Shown: positions 56,389 to 64,000 of the stretch, piece by piece | Position numbering within the stretch: the stretch's first letter is position 1 | Layout: every line of letters begins with the position of its first letter | NCBI RefSeq assembly: GCF_009371885.1 | Contig: NZ_QLZA01000008.1 | Coordinates: 1-64,000, forward strand | DNA length: 64,000 bases | Source of the DNA: Bifidobacterium tibiigranuli | GTDB taxonomy: Bacteria > Actinomycetota > Actinomycetes > Actinomycetales > Bifidobacteriaceae | Reading direction: 5' to 3' | The notes under the pieces: generated by a model | Database searches by the model: none | Seen by the model: the letters and a program-made list of their open reading frames with translations, nothing else | What the model was told of the DNA's origin: nothing | Program-made: the position numbers and the translations under genes

Positions 56389-57462
56389 ATGCCGTTAATC
56401 CCCTCCCCACCACATATGCCCGAACAGCCCGGCCTTGCGCAGCAGGGTCTTGCGCCAGGGCTGCCCCGCCCGCTCGCCGCCGAGGATCTGAGTCGCGCAC
56501 GAGTGCTGGCGGACCGGCTTCGCACACGCTTCGCCCAGACCCTCGTCGGCCAGGAGACCCTGCGTGAATCCCTGATCGTCACGCTGGCCGCCGGCGGCCA
56601 TATCCTGATCGAGTCGGTGCCTGGCCTGGCCAAGACGACGGCCGCCCAGACCCTGGCCACTTCGGTGTCGGGCACGTTCAAGCGCGTCCAGTGCACGCCG
56701 GATCTCATGCCCTCCGATCTGGTCGGCACGCAGGTCTTCGATTTCTCCAAGCAGCGCTTCAGCACGCAGATCGGCCCGATCCACGCCAACTTCGTGCTGC
56801 TGGACGAAATTAACCGCTCGAATGCGAAAACGCAGTCGGCCATGCTCGAAGCCATGGCCGAGGGCGCTACGACCATCGGCGGCGAACGCATCGCGCTGCC
56901 GAAGCCGTTCATGGTGATTGCCACGCAGAACCCGATCGAGGAGGAGGGCACTTTCACCCTGCCTGAGGCGCAGATGGACCGCTTCATGATGAAGGCGGTC
57001 ATGACCTACCCCACGGCCGATGAAGAGGAGCGCATGCTGGATATGCTCACGCGCCGCGGCTCGGACACTATCGACCCTTCGACGCTGAATCGCGATGTGC
57101 TCTCCATCCAAGATGTGGAGTTCCTGCGCTCCTGCGCTCGCCGGGTGCATGTTTCGGATTCGATCATGCGCTACGCGGTCGATCTCGCGGCGACTTCGCG
57201 CGGCACTGGCACGAACCCGCTGCGCGATCTGGCTGCATTGGTGCGGCTGGGTGCCAGCCCCCGCGCCTCGATCGCCCTGGTGCGCATCGGTCAGGCGAAC
57301 GCACTGCTGGCAGGGCGCGACTATGTCATCCCCGAGGACGTCAAGTCCTTCGCGCATGAGGTGCTGCGCCACCGCATCGTGCTGACCTTCGAGGCGATGG
57401 CCGACGGCGTGTCGGCCGATCAGGTCGTCGATTCGGTGCTGGAAGCGGTGCCGGTTCCATGA
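56389..57462 (+). CDS. MoxR-family AAA+ ATPase
   Basis: A 357-aa AAA+ chaperone. Walker A-like ESVPGLAKTTAA (near 69), Walker B as FVLLDEINRSNAKTQSAMLEAM, sensor 1 VIATQNPIEEEGTFTLPEAQMDRF, all typical of the MoxR family. The C-terminal lid domain follows. MoxR proteins insert cofactors or mature vWA partners, and the following genes encode DUF58 and vWA proteins. Its stop overlaps the next start by four bases (ATGA). First gene of the six-gene operon. Confidence 0.92.
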   Translation: MPLIPSPPHMPEQPGLAQQGLAPGLPRPLAAEDLSRARVLADRLRTRFAQTLVGQETLRESLIVTLAAGGHILIESVPGLAKTTAAQTLATSVSGTFKRVQCTPDLMPSDLVGTQVFDFSKQRFSTQIGPIHANFVLLDEINRSNAKTQSAMLEAMAEGATTIGGERIALPKPFMVIATQNPIEEEGTFTLPEAQMDRFMMKAVMTYPTADEEERMLDMLTRRGSDTIDPSTLNRDVLSIQDVEFLRSCARRVHVSDSIMRYAVDLAATSRGTGTNPLRDLAALVRLGASPRASIALVRIGQANALLAGRDYVIPEDVKSFAHEVLRHRIVLTFEAMADGVSADQVVDSVLEAVPVP

Positions 57463-58493
57463 GTTTTGGGACACGATTCGGCACAGCACGCACTGGCAGG
57501 GGCGAGACGGGCAAAGGTACAGCGCAGCTTGGCAGGCCACAACCTGCGAGCGCTTCGACCCGCCGACGCATCGAGGCACTTGCAGGCTCGCTCACGCTGC
57601 CCACGGTGCGCAGAGCGCTCGGCGTCGTGGAAGGAGAGCACACGTCGCACCGACGCTTCGGCAGCGACGATGTGATGGATATTCGCTCCTACACGATTGA
57701 GGACGAGGCGCGGCTCATCGATTGGAAGACGAGCGCTCGCGCGGGCCAGCCCATGGTCGTGCAGCGCGAGCGGCTGGTCACCTCGCGGGCGTGGCTGCTG
57801 CTTGATGTCGGGCGAGAGATGTGCGGCGCCTGCCCCTCGGGGGAAACGGCCTATCAGGTCGCCGCCAACGCCCTGTGCATGTTCGCCGGGCTGAGCCTGA
57901 AACGCTCGGATGACGTCTCCCTGGTATTCGCCGACGCGGCGTCGATCACCCGAGTGCCCTTCCACGGAGGCTTCGCGCAGTTCGAACGCACGCTTGACGC
58001 CGCGCTCGAGCGCGACTGGCGGCAGCCGCGCAACATCGACGCGCTGCTGAGCTACGCCCGGCGCATCCGGGACCGTGAGGCGCTGATCGTGCTGGCCACT
58101 GACGAGCATGCGCTGCGCGAACGTCATCTGCGCACGATTCGCTCCATCGCGCGCACGCATCCGGTGGTGCTCATCGACGTGGCGACGCTCAACCCACTCG
58201 ATGCAGAAGCAAGTGACCGCGTCATCGACGGGGTTTCGCGCCGTCGCGTACCGGCGTTCCTGCGCGATGTGCAGGGTGCGCAGGAGGTGACAACGCATCG
58301 CGATTTTCTGGCCGCCGCATTGGAGCACGAGCTGGCGGTCTGCGGCTCGACGCTTATACGCGCCGGTTCCAGCGAGGCGATGTTCGCGCGCTTCGTCTCC
58401 ATGATCTCGTTCGCGCTGACGCGCTCGGCGGGCAGCTATCTTGCAGCCGGCGCACGTAGGCCGTTGCAGGTTCAGGGGGTGCGGAAACAATGA
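57459..58493 (+). CDS. DUF58 domain protein
   Basis: A 344-aa protein of the family usually encoded beside moxR. It contains the DUF58 core DVMDIRSYTIEDEARLIDWKTSARAGQPMVVQRER (the DxRxY/W.. and WK region) and a vWA-like half VTSRAWLLLDVGREMCGACPS. No membrane helix is clear, unlike longer DUF58 proteins. Overlaps moxR and the next gene by 4 bp each, so translation is coupled. Function is unproven; it is thought to work with MoxR in complex assembly. Confidence 0.88.
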   Translation: MSFGTRFGTARTGRGETGKGTAQLGRPQPASASTRRRIEALAGSLTLPTVRRALGVVEGEHTSHRRFGSDDVMDIRSYTIEDEARLIDWKTSARAGQPMVVQRERLVTSRAWLLLDVGREMCGACPSGETAYQVAANALCMFAGLSLKRSDDVSLVFADAASITRVPFHGGFAQFERTLDAALERDWRQPRNIDALLSYARRIRDREALIVLATDEHALRERHLRTIRSIARTHPVVLIDVATLNPLDAEASDRVIDGVSRRRVPAFLRDVQGAQEVTTHRDFLAAALEHELAVCGSTLIRAGSSEAMFARFVSMISFALTRSAGSYLAAGARRPLQVQGVRKQ

Positions 58494-59017
58494 CGCTTGC
58501 TGCCTTGAATCCTCAGGACCTGCATCCCGCGCAGCAGCTGTCGGCCTACGAGCCTCTGCTGATCGTATTGATCGCCAGCCTCGCGCTGGCAATTGCCGCA
58601 ATCGCGCTGGTGGTGATGCTTTCGCGTCCTCGTCGCGCCGACAAGCAGCTCAAGGCCGCTGGCGCGCATAGCGGAGCCAGCGGCAAGACCGCATGGCGGG
58701 CCAAGATCAACGAGGTGCTTGCACGCCATCAGCGTGGCGAGCTCACCCGCGACGAATCCTTCGACGAACTGGCCCGAATCGCACGGGACTATGCTTCCAC
58801 GGCCAGCGGCTCAGACCTGAGCACGCAGACCCTGCTTGAGCTCAATCGGCGCACCTTGCCCGGTACGCAGCGCCGCGGATTGGAGCTGCTGCGGCAGACC
58901 ATAGCAGCGCTCTACCCGCCCCAGTTCGCCGACGACGCGATCAATGCGCAGGCGCGCGATACGTCGGTGGAGCAGGCCTGCGAATGGGTGTCCCGGCTTG
59001 TGGAAAGGTGGCGCTGA
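58490..59017 (+). CDS. Hypothetical membrane-anchored protein of moxR operon
   Basis: A 175-aa protein with one N-terminal membrane helix (LLIVLIASLALAIAAIALVVML, about residues 21-42) and a basic stretch after it, so the rest is probably cytoplasmic. The C-terminal helical domain (NEVLARHQRGELTRDESFDELARIARDYAS) looks like the DUF4129-class or BatD-replacing small proteins of moxR operons, but I do not recognise it. It overlaps its neighbours by four bases on the left and one base on the right. Confidence 0.75.
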   Translation: MTLAALNPQDLHPAQQLSAYEPLLIVLIASLALAIAAIALVVMLSRPRRADKQLKAAGAHSGASGKTAWRAKINEVLARHQRGELTRDESFDELARIARDYASTASGSDLSTQTLLELNRRTLPGTQRRGLELLRQTIAALYPPQFADDAINAQARDTSVEQACEWVSRLVERWR

Positions 59018-60081
59018 TGCTGTCTTGGCAATGGCCACTGGCCGCACTGGTCGCGGCGCTTCTGGCGCTGGCCGTTATCATCATCGCCATCGTCTTCGGC
59101 GCGTCGCGTCGGCGCCATGATGCCGACGGACCCCAGGTCTTCGATCTTGACGACGCACTGAGCGGAGAGCATGCCTCGCAGCAGCTGCGCCTATGGCGCA
59201 CGCTGGGGCGATTGGCCTGCGCGGTGCTGGTTGCGGCGCTGGCCGTATCGGTCGCACTGGTGGCGCGCCCTTCGCAAGTCGATCAGGGCGAGGAACGCGC
59301 CGGCAACCGGGACATCGTGCTGTGCCTCGATGTCTCGGGCTCGACGCTGCCCTACGCCCGCGAGGTGATCGAGACCTACCTGTCGCTGGTTTCCAGCTTC
59401 CGCGGCGAACGCATCGGCCTGAGCATCTTCAATTCGACCTCCCGCACGGTCTTCCCGCTGACCGATGACTATGCCTTGGTCACCAAGCAGCTTCAGACGG
59501 CGAGCACGATTCTCAAAGGAGTCGAGACGCAAAGCGATATCGATCATATGAGCGATGCCGACTATCAGAAAATCGCGAATTGGCTCGAGGGCACGCAGAA
59601 CCGCACCGACGAGACCTCGCTGATCGGCGACGGCGTCGTGAGCTGCGCCGCGATGCTCCCCGGTTTCACGTATGGCAACGCACCAACGGGCGGGTCCGCA
59701 CGCGCCCGCGCCTCGTCCATCGTGCTGGCCACCGATAACGTGGTATCCAGCAAGCCCACCTATACGCTCGCCGAGGCGCTTGATTTGGCTGCGAAGGCGC
59801 ATATAGGCGTGGATGGCCTATATGCGGGTCCCAAGGAAAGCCTGCGGGACGAACCGGCCGTGCAGATGAAATCGCTGATCGAATCGCATGGCGGTACCTT
59901 CGTCACGACGCGCGACGGCTCGTCGGTCAATGAGCTGGTGCGCGACATCGAACGACGCAGGGACACCGCGAACCGTGCCAACTCCCGCGCGGCGATGGTC
60001 GATGCCCCCGGCTGGTGGACGCTGGCGCTGGCGGTGCTGCTCGCCGCATGGCTTGGCTTGGCATGGAGGTTGCGCCGATGA
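59017..60081 (+). CDS. von Willebrand A domain membrane protein (BatA-like) 1
   Basis: A 354-aa protein: helix LAALVAALLALAVIIIAIVFG at the start, a second near LACAVLVAALAVSVALV, then a vWA domain from about residue 110 with MIDAS DIVLCLDVSGSTLPY, Ser/Thr/Asp metal residues in SIFNSTSRTVF and IVLATDNV, and a final membrane helix WWTLALAVLLAAWLGLAW. The domain faces the outside. The start at 59017 overlaps the previous stop (TGATG) and is preferred over 58984. A partner of MoxR in the operon. Confidence 0.88.
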   Translation: MLSWQWPLAALVAALLALAVIIIAIVFGASRRRHDADGPQVFDLDDALSGEHASQQLRLWRTLGRLACAVLVAALAVSVALVARPSQVDQGEERAGNRDIVLCLDVSGSTLPYAREVIETYLSLVSSFRGERIGLSIFNSTSRTVFPLTDDYALVTKQLQTASTILKGVETQSDIDHMSDADYQKIANWLEGTQNRTDETSLIGDGVVSCAAMLPGFTYGNAPTGGSARARASSIVLATDNVVSSKPTYTLAEALDLAAKAHIGVDGLYAGPKESLRDEPAVQMKSLIESHGGTFVTTRDGSSVNELVRDIERRRDTANRANSRAAMVDAPGWWTLALAVLLAAWLGLAWRLRR

Positions 60082-61103
60082 ACGCACTGACACTCTCCCC
60101 CGCACTGGGATGGCCGCTCGGCGCGGCGATAGCAGTCGTGATGCTCGCCTTCGCGGTGCTGGCCGTAGCCATGCACATGCGCCGCCGCTCGCGCAGCGAT
60201 GAGACCCTTGCCGCCTGCGTGCGCCGGGCGGTGCTATGCCTGCTGGTCGCCGTGATGGCCCTGACCCCCAGCACGACGACGCCCATCACTTCGCACGCAG
60301 TGAACACAACCGATGTCGTGCTCGCCATCGATGTCACCGGGTCGATGGGTGTGAAGGATGCCGCATACGGGCCTGCGAGCGGCATATCACGACTCGACGC
60401 GGCCAAGCAGGCGGCCAACGATCTGACGGCTTCCTACCCGAATTCGAGTTTCGCGGCTCTGCGCTTCGGCGTCAGCGGCACTCTGGACGTCCCGCTGACG
60501 CCCGACACCTTGGCGATTCGCAACTGGGCGGACACACTGGCCGTGGAGCCCACGGCGCTATCCACCGGCTCGCGCCTCGACGCGCCGATCGACCAGCTGC
60601 TGCTCACCGCGAAATCCATCCGCGCCGAGCACCCGCAGGACGCCCTCGTGCTCTACCTCATCACTGATGGCGAGCAGACCTCGCCCAAGGCCCGACGCAG
60701 CTATTCCTCGTTGCGCCAGTACTTCGACGACGCCTTCACGCTGGGAGTTGGATCGACGAAGGGCGGCAGGATACCGCAGATCAGCACAGACCCCAATGCC
60801 TCGAACGGCACGCCACAGTGGGTTATCGATCCGAACACCGGGCAGCCCGGCATTTCAGTCATGGATGAGAAGAATCTCAAGGATATCGCCGACGAGCTGG
60901 GCGGCCAGAGCATCATTCTGGGACCGGGCAAGACCGTGGCCGGCCATGTCTCCGCAAAAGCCTCTCGTCGATGGCGGATGACCGATGACGCGAAGCGGCG
61001 AGAACGCATCACGCCGATCGTATGGCCCTTCGCCATTGCTGCGGCGGCGCTGCTCATCTGGGAGCTGGGCGCATGGATCGTCATGTCAAGGAGGTCACTG
61101 TGA
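60078..61103 (+). CDS. von Willebrand A domain membrane protein 2
   Basis: A 341-aa paralogue-type protein: two N-terminal helices (LGAAIAVVMLAFAVLAVAMHM and AVLCLLVAVMALTPS), a vWA domain with MIDAS DVVLAIDVTGSMGVKDA and LYLITDGEQTS, and one C-terminal helix (VWPFAIAAAALLIWELGAWIV). The start at 60078 overlaps the previous stop by four bases. Together with the preceding vWA protein it forms the usual two-subunit set. Confidence 0.88.
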   Translation: MNALTLSPALGWPLGAAIAVVMLAFAVLAVAMHMRRRSRSDETLAACVRRAVLCLLVAVMALTPSTTTPITSHAVNTTDVVLAIDVTGSMGVKDAAYGPASGISRLDAAKQAANDLTASYPNSSFAALRFGVSGTLDVPLTPDTLAIRNWADTLAVEPTALSTGSRLDAPIDQLLLTAKSIRAEHPQDALVLYLITDGEQTSPKARRSYSSLRQYFDDAFTLGVGSTKGGRIPQISTDPNASNGTPQWVIDPNTGQPGISVMDEKNLKDIADELGGQSIILGPGKTVAGHVSAKASRRWRMTDDAKRRERITPIVWPFAIAAAALLIWELGAWIVMSRRSL

Positions 61104-61681
61104 TGAAAAAGGACGTGACAGGAAGCAATGCGACACGCCATCGTGCGCGTGCGCCGCTCGCCGTACGCGTGGCACTGGCTGTTCTTGCGGTGTTGCTCGC
61201 AGCGGTGGCAGCGGCGTGCATACTGAATATAACCGCCGTTCGCTCCTATAATCAGGCGACCCAGTCCCTCGATGCGAATCTCAAATCCGCAGCTGCGCCC
61301 AACACGGATCTGGACGCGCTCAAAACCCGTCAGCAGCAGACCGACGCGCAGTTCAACGACGCCGGGGCCTTCGGGTTCCTGTTGCTTCCGCAAGTCAAAT
61401 CGGCGATTCACGCCAATTCCCAGATCTCCAAAACCCTGACCACGCGCACAAGCCAGGAAATCGTCAGGCAGCAGGCGGAGGGGCAGGCCAACGTCAATGG
61501 CACTACCGGCAAGGGCACTCTCGGCAACGGCAAGCAGAGCGACGGCCTGAGCCAGGAGCAGCGCGACAAGGTCGAGGCGATGCTCAAGGCGAATCAGCAA
61601 TCGGCCTCCCCCGACGACACGCAGCCGTCCGGGAATCCCGCAACCCCCAATCCCGGGAGTTCCGCCGTACGGCCTTGGTGA
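61103..61681 (+). CDS. Hypothetical membrane-anchored protein, end of moxR operon
   Basis: A 192-aa protein with an N-terminal membrane helix (VALAVLAVLLAAVAAACIL, about residues 22-42), then an extracytoplasmic helical domain (NQATQSLDANLKSAAAPNTD ... LKTRQQQTDAQFNDAG) and a disordered Ser/Pro/Asn-rich tail. It matches my memory of a bifidobacterial-type DUF of moxR operons, but I cannot name it with certainty. The start at 61103 overlaps the vWA stop by one base. The terminator at 61680-61729 overlaps its stop. Confidence 0.75.
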   Translation: MKKDVTGSNATRHRARAPLAVRVALAVLAVLLAAVAAACILNITAVRSYNQATQSLDANLKSAAAPNTDLDALKTRQQQTDAQFNDAGAFGFLLLPQVKSAIHANSQISKTLTTRTSQEIVRQQAEGQANVNGTTGKGTLGNGKQSDGLSQEQRDKVEAMLKANQQSASPDDTQPSGNPATPNPGSSAVRPW

Positions 61682-61729
61682 TTCGCCGCACATGTTCGAC
61701 GTGCGGGGAATCGCGTACATGGTTTTTTT
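61680..61729 (+). terminator. Terminator of the moxR operon
   Basis: Stem GATTC/GAATC with inner CCGCAC/GTGCGG, one mismatch, and a 9-nt loop (61680-61712), followed 10 nt later by seven T (61723-61729). The stem starts at the last gene's stop codon. Confidence 0.7.
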
Positions 61730-61850
61730 AGACACACGGTTTCCGACACATGGTTTTCCGACACGCCGAACATGTGGATAACTCCAAGCCTTCGACCACA
61801 TGGCCCTGTCGTGCTTGCCTGCCTGATGCGGCACCGCGTTCAATGGTGCT
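61730..61850. other. Intergenic region with degenerate repeats
   Basis: Contains imperfect repeats of ACACATGGTTTTCCG with a period near 14-15 bp (about 61715-61765), an ACATGTGG dyad part and presumably the promoter of the WXG-like cassette. No ORF is supported. Confidence 0.35.
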
Positions 61851-62231
61851 ATGACTTTCACCACTAAAACTTTCACCGCTCAAACATTCACCGATATGCC
61901 TACCATCGCCAGTCTCCCTGCATACCCGGCAGGGCAGGGCGGATCCCCTGCCCTGCCGGGTATGCGCGTACGCGCGCTCGGCACGAATTCATGCCCATGC
62001 CATAACACCGCAGCAGCCAGCCGCGATCTCGTCGCCGCACTCGCGCGCTCCACCATCGAAGCAACGGACCATATGCGGACGGCGGTCGCCCGCTCCGCAG
62101 CAATCGAATGGGAGGGCAAAGCCGCTGCATACTTCCGAGAGCATCTGCACGCCGATGCCGTCACATCCGTCCACATAGACGAAGCCGTCTACGCCACTCA
62201 GTCAGTGCTCTGGCAAGGCGGCGCATCATGA
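61851..62231 (+). CDS. Small WXG-like protein of a lipase cassette
   Basis: A 126-aa protein. The C-terminal about 85 residues are helical with a Trp-Glu-Gly turn (AIEWEGKAAAYFREHL, near residue 88) flanked by Ala-rich helices, like a WXG100 hairpin. The N-terminal 45 residues are a TFTTK/TFTAQ/TFTDM repeat plus a Pro/Gly stretch read through a 20-bp perfect hairpin. The true start is uncertain: ATG 61851 has no clear ribosome site, while ATG 61962 lies inside the hairpin's 3' arm. Stop overlaps the lipase start by four bases (ATGA). Likely partner or chaperone of the lipase; no known homologue recognised. Confidence 0.65.
   Translation: MTFTTKTFTAQTFTDMPTIASLPAYPAGQGGSPALPGMRVRALGTNSCPCHNTAAASRDLVAALARSTIEATDHMRTAVARSAAIEWEGKAAAYFREHLHADAVTSVHIDEAVYATQSVLWQGGAS
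61854..61898. repeat. 15-bp minisatellite, 3 units, at start of WXG-like gene
   Basis: Units at 61854, 61869 and 61884, each AC(T/A)TTCACC plus six variable bases. They encode TFTTK, TFTAQ and TFTDM. Confidence 0.75.
61920..61965. promoter_or_regulatory. 20-bp perfect hairpin in WXG-like gene 5' region
   Basis: Arms 61920-61939 and 61946-61965 are exact complements over 20 bp with a 6-nt loop. An in-frame ATG (61962-61964) is inside the 3' arm. No T-tract follows. A transcript would sequester that start, so it may control translation, or it may be a palindromic insertion within coding sequence. Confidence 0.75.
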
Positions 62232-63877
62232 ACTGGCGCGTTGCCTCATCCATCAATGGCGGCCAACAGTACACTGCGGCCGCACGCGAAGCGTACGCGG
62301 AAATCGCGCGGACTCTGGCCGACGACGCCTCGCAATTATCAGGACAATCCACGGCCTGGTCCGCTGCGGCGCTGCAGCTAGGCCATTATCGCGTCAGCGG
62401 CATCTGCCAGTTGGCCGGCAGCGGCATGGGTTCAGCGAGTGCAGCTGATTTCGGCGCGGATCATGAATCCCTGCCCTATCAGGCGCTTATCGAGCGCTGC
62501 AACGACAATGCAGCCCAATGCCAATCACTCAGCCGAGACCTCAGCACCATGGCGGATCTGCTCATTCGGGCCCATTCGCTCTACTCGCAGGCGGAGCACG
62601 CCACCCGAAGCGCGATGAACAAGCTGCTGGAAACCGCCGGCACAGTATTCCCCGTTACAGCAGCGGCGGGATTCCTCTCGCTGGCCGCAGGCGGCGTGCT
62701 GTCCTGCTCAATCCGTGAGCGCCGTTTCAGCCCCGCAGGAGCGCTGTCCAGCACGGCGTGGGCGCAGGAGGGTCTGCTGAACGCGGCAAGCAACCATGTC
62801 AATGCCAAAACGATGGGCCTGAGCACCGTGGGAGCAGGTGTGAACCGCTCTGCGGCCATATTGTCTCTGGGTTCCTCGCGCCTCGTCAACCTGGTGCAGG
62901 GCAATCTGCTACATGTCGATCAAGTGAAATCGTCACGGCCGGTGGTGGACGAATCCCACAGCGTCGCCCAGTCGCTGGCGAATCTGCAGCGTCTTGGCGC
63001 GCAGCGTCGCGGCAATGCTGGGGGCAGCGGCCTCGACTACGGAACCATAGCGATTCAGCGCTACCGCAATGCCGACGGTACCGCCTCGTGGCTGGTGACG
63101 ATTCCGGGCACCGATGGCGAATCGGATTCCGCGTTCGGCTGGCCGCAGAATCTTGAGGCGATGAGCAGCGACGCCAGCCAGCGGATGCGCGGCGACAGCG
63201 CTCGTCTGGTGGCTATCGCGATGGAGAAGGCCGGCATCGGGCCCAAGGACGCTGTGGCGCTCATCGGGCATTCCCAAGGCGGCATCGTCGCGGCAGCCAT
63301 CGCCTCCGATATGAAGAATCGATACCGCATCGAGCATGTCGTGACCGCTGGCTCGCCGGTGGCGAATCATCCCGTGCCGAACCGGACATGGATGACGAGC
63401 ATCGAAATGGAGGACGAGATTGTGGCGGCACTCGACGGGGCGGCGAACCCAGCGAACGAGCATTGGCTGACCATACGCGGCACAGCGCTTCGCGATGCCA
63501 AAGGCGCGCCGCCGCCAGCCGGCACCGGCGAACCGAGGCCGCCCGCAGCGACTCCTGTGCCCGGGGCGGCTCCTGCTCCTGTTGCTCCCATCGCTCCCGT
63601 CAACCCGTTTGCCTCCGCGCCAGTCGAAGGAGCTAGCGAGCGCAAGGAGATCACCCATCATCTGCGCTACCACCAGGCGGCCTACCGCAACGCGAGCGAC
63701 CTCGGCTCCCCAGCCGTGCAGCAGCACGAGCAGCATTTCCAGGCCATCGTTGGCGGCAAACTCGAAGAGACCTCCTATTGGCAGGGCCGCATGTCCTGGG
63801 GACCGCCGACCGCTCTGAACGAGCGCATAGCTGCACGCATGGTGGGGCAGCGAGCCGCGCCTGATGATGGCCGCTGA
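62228..63877 (+). CDS. Alpha/beta-hydrolase (lipase-like) with N-terminal helical ESX-like region
   Basis: A 549-aa protein. N-terminal about 130 residues are Ala-rich helices like an LXG/ESX domain; a hydrophobic stretch (VFPVTAAAGFLSLAAGGVLSC) lies at about 140-160. Residues about 235-490 are an alpha/beta hydrolase with the nucleophile elbow GHSQGG (Ser349) preceded by LVTIPGTDGES, an acidic candidate near 394-396 and a His candidate at 478 or 482 (ITHHLRYH). A Pro/Ala linker (about 427-462) splits the fold. The ATG overlaps the WXG-like stop and its own stop overlaps the next ORF's ATG. Lipase/esterase activity is inferred; a type VII effector role is a hypothesis. Confidence 0.75.
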   Translation: MNWRVASSINGGQQYTAAAREAYAEIARTLADDASQLSGQSTAWSAAALQLGHYRVSGICQLAGSGMGSASAADFGADHESLPYQALIERCNDNAAQCQSLSRDLSTMADLLIRAHSLYSQAEHATRSAMNKLLETAGTVFPVTAAAGFLSLAAGGVLSCSIRERRFSPAGALSSTAWAQEGLLNAASNHVNAKTMGLSTVGAGVNRSAAILSLGSSRLVNLVQGNLLHVDQVKSSRPVVDESHSVAQSLANLQRLGAQRRGNAGGSGLDYGTIAIQRYRNADGTASWLVTIPGTDGESDSAFGWPQNLEAMSSDASQRMRGDSARLVAIAMEKAGIGPKDAVALIGHSQGGIVAAAIASDMKNRYRIEHVVTAGSPVANHPVPNRTWMTSIEMEDEIVAALDGAANPANEHWLTIRGTALRDAKGAPPPAGTGEPRPPAATPVPGAAPAPVAPIAPVNPFASAPVEGASERKEITHHLRYHQAAYRNASDLGSPAVQQHEQHFQAIVGGKLEETSYWQGRMSWGPPTALNERIAARMVGQRAAPDDGR

Positions 63878-64000
63878 TGAATTTACAGCAGGCCGCGTCT
63901 GGCACGCTGGGCTATTACGCAGTGTGCCAGACGCAGAACAGACCGCAGTACAAGCCACACGCAGTGCAAGCCGCAGAACAGGCCACCGGACATGCCGCAG
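63877..64000 (+). CDS. Partial ORF coupled to the lipase gene, runs off the window
   Basis: An ATG at 63877 shares one base with the lipase stop (TGATG), the same coupling used in this gene cluster, and the frame stays open for 41 codons to the window end (begins MNLQQAASGTLGYYAVCQ, rich in Gln/Ala). No recognisable domain. A terminator-like hairpin (63895-63934) falls inside it, which speaks against translation. It might encode an immunity or partner protein, but that is a guess. Confidence 0.35.
   Translation, partial: MNLQQAASGTLGYYAVCQTQNRPQYKPHAVQAAEQATGHAA
63895..63934 (+). terminator. Hairpin after the lipase gene
   Basis: 11-bp perfect arms GCGTCTGGCAC (63895-63905) and 63924-63934 with an 18-nt loop, 18 bp after the lipase stop. 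No T-tract. It may end the cassette or be structure within the next ORF. Confidence 0.5.

Noticed and set aside
61851-63877. Claim of a complete type VII secretion locus
   Set aside because: No EccC/FtsK-like ATPase, EccB, EccD or mycosin is visible in the window. Only putative substrates are seen.

Overview
The window is high-GC actinobacterial chromosome and looks like Bifidobacterium or a close relative; the species cannot be fixed from the sequence. The pointers are polyphosphate glucokinase, a gluABCD-like amino acid importer, a DUF3027 protein, a DUF349 protein, an actinobacterial-type Ung and Mrp, a groEL without groES under two CIRCE-like dyads, and the moxR-DUF58-vWA operon. Genes are dense on both strands. 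I saw no rRNA, tRNA, CRISPR array, transposase, prophage or plasmid genes.

Layout. 0.2-8 kb: an ABC-F ATPase; an AT-rich gap with a 29-bp perfect inverted repeat; an export operon of the ABC-2 type with a TetR regulator, a coupled leader ORF and a dyad operator in its promoter; and a MacB/FtsX-type ABC pair. 8-12 kb: mrp and ligA. 12-18.3 kb: a 1.26-kDa-residue-scale orphan (about 1259 aa) divergent from a 762-aa polytopic membrane protein. 18.3-21.5 kb: an aminotransferase, a 16-bp tandem array, ppgK and a nitroreductase. 21.6-25 kb: an FMN riboswitch, ribU and a single-chain ECF module (two ATPases plus EcfT). 25-33 kb: an amidohydrolase, a 2-hydroxyacid dehydrogenase, rarA, a DUF3516-type helicase and a HAD phosphatase. 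33-37 kb: the glutamate-type importer in the order ATPase, binding protein, two permeases. 37-46 kb: hisS-aspS, a DUF349 protein, clpC and a tandem UspA. 46-52 kb: a DUF3027 protein, a cold-shock-domain protein, a two-component system, a TPM-domain protein and a WXG100 protein. 52-56 kb: groEL, cspA, a LytR_C protein and ung. 56-64 kb: the six-gene moxR-DUF58-vWA operon, then a WXG-like small protein coupled to a lipase-fold protein and to an ORF that runs off the window.

How the genes work together. clpC, groEL, the two cold-shock proteins and uspA form a loose stress and proteostasis neighbourhood. The riboswitch, RibU and ECF module form one riboflavin uptake unit. The moxR operon is probably an envelope chaperone or maturation complex, because MoxR AAA+ proteins usually act with DUF58 and vWA partners. 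The terminal WXG-like/lipase cassette resembles a type VII-type substrate pair, but no EccC/FtsK-like motor is present here.

The signal least explained by ordinary annotation is a set of more than ten short minisatellites with an exact 15-bp period (3-6 units each, different unit sequences). They lie at protein termini, in linkers and between genes. A separate perfect 16-bp array of eight copies lies between ppgK and the aminotransferase. Where the longest open frame begins too early, start codons were chosen by ribosome binding site or by ATGA/TGATG overlap with the upstream gene.
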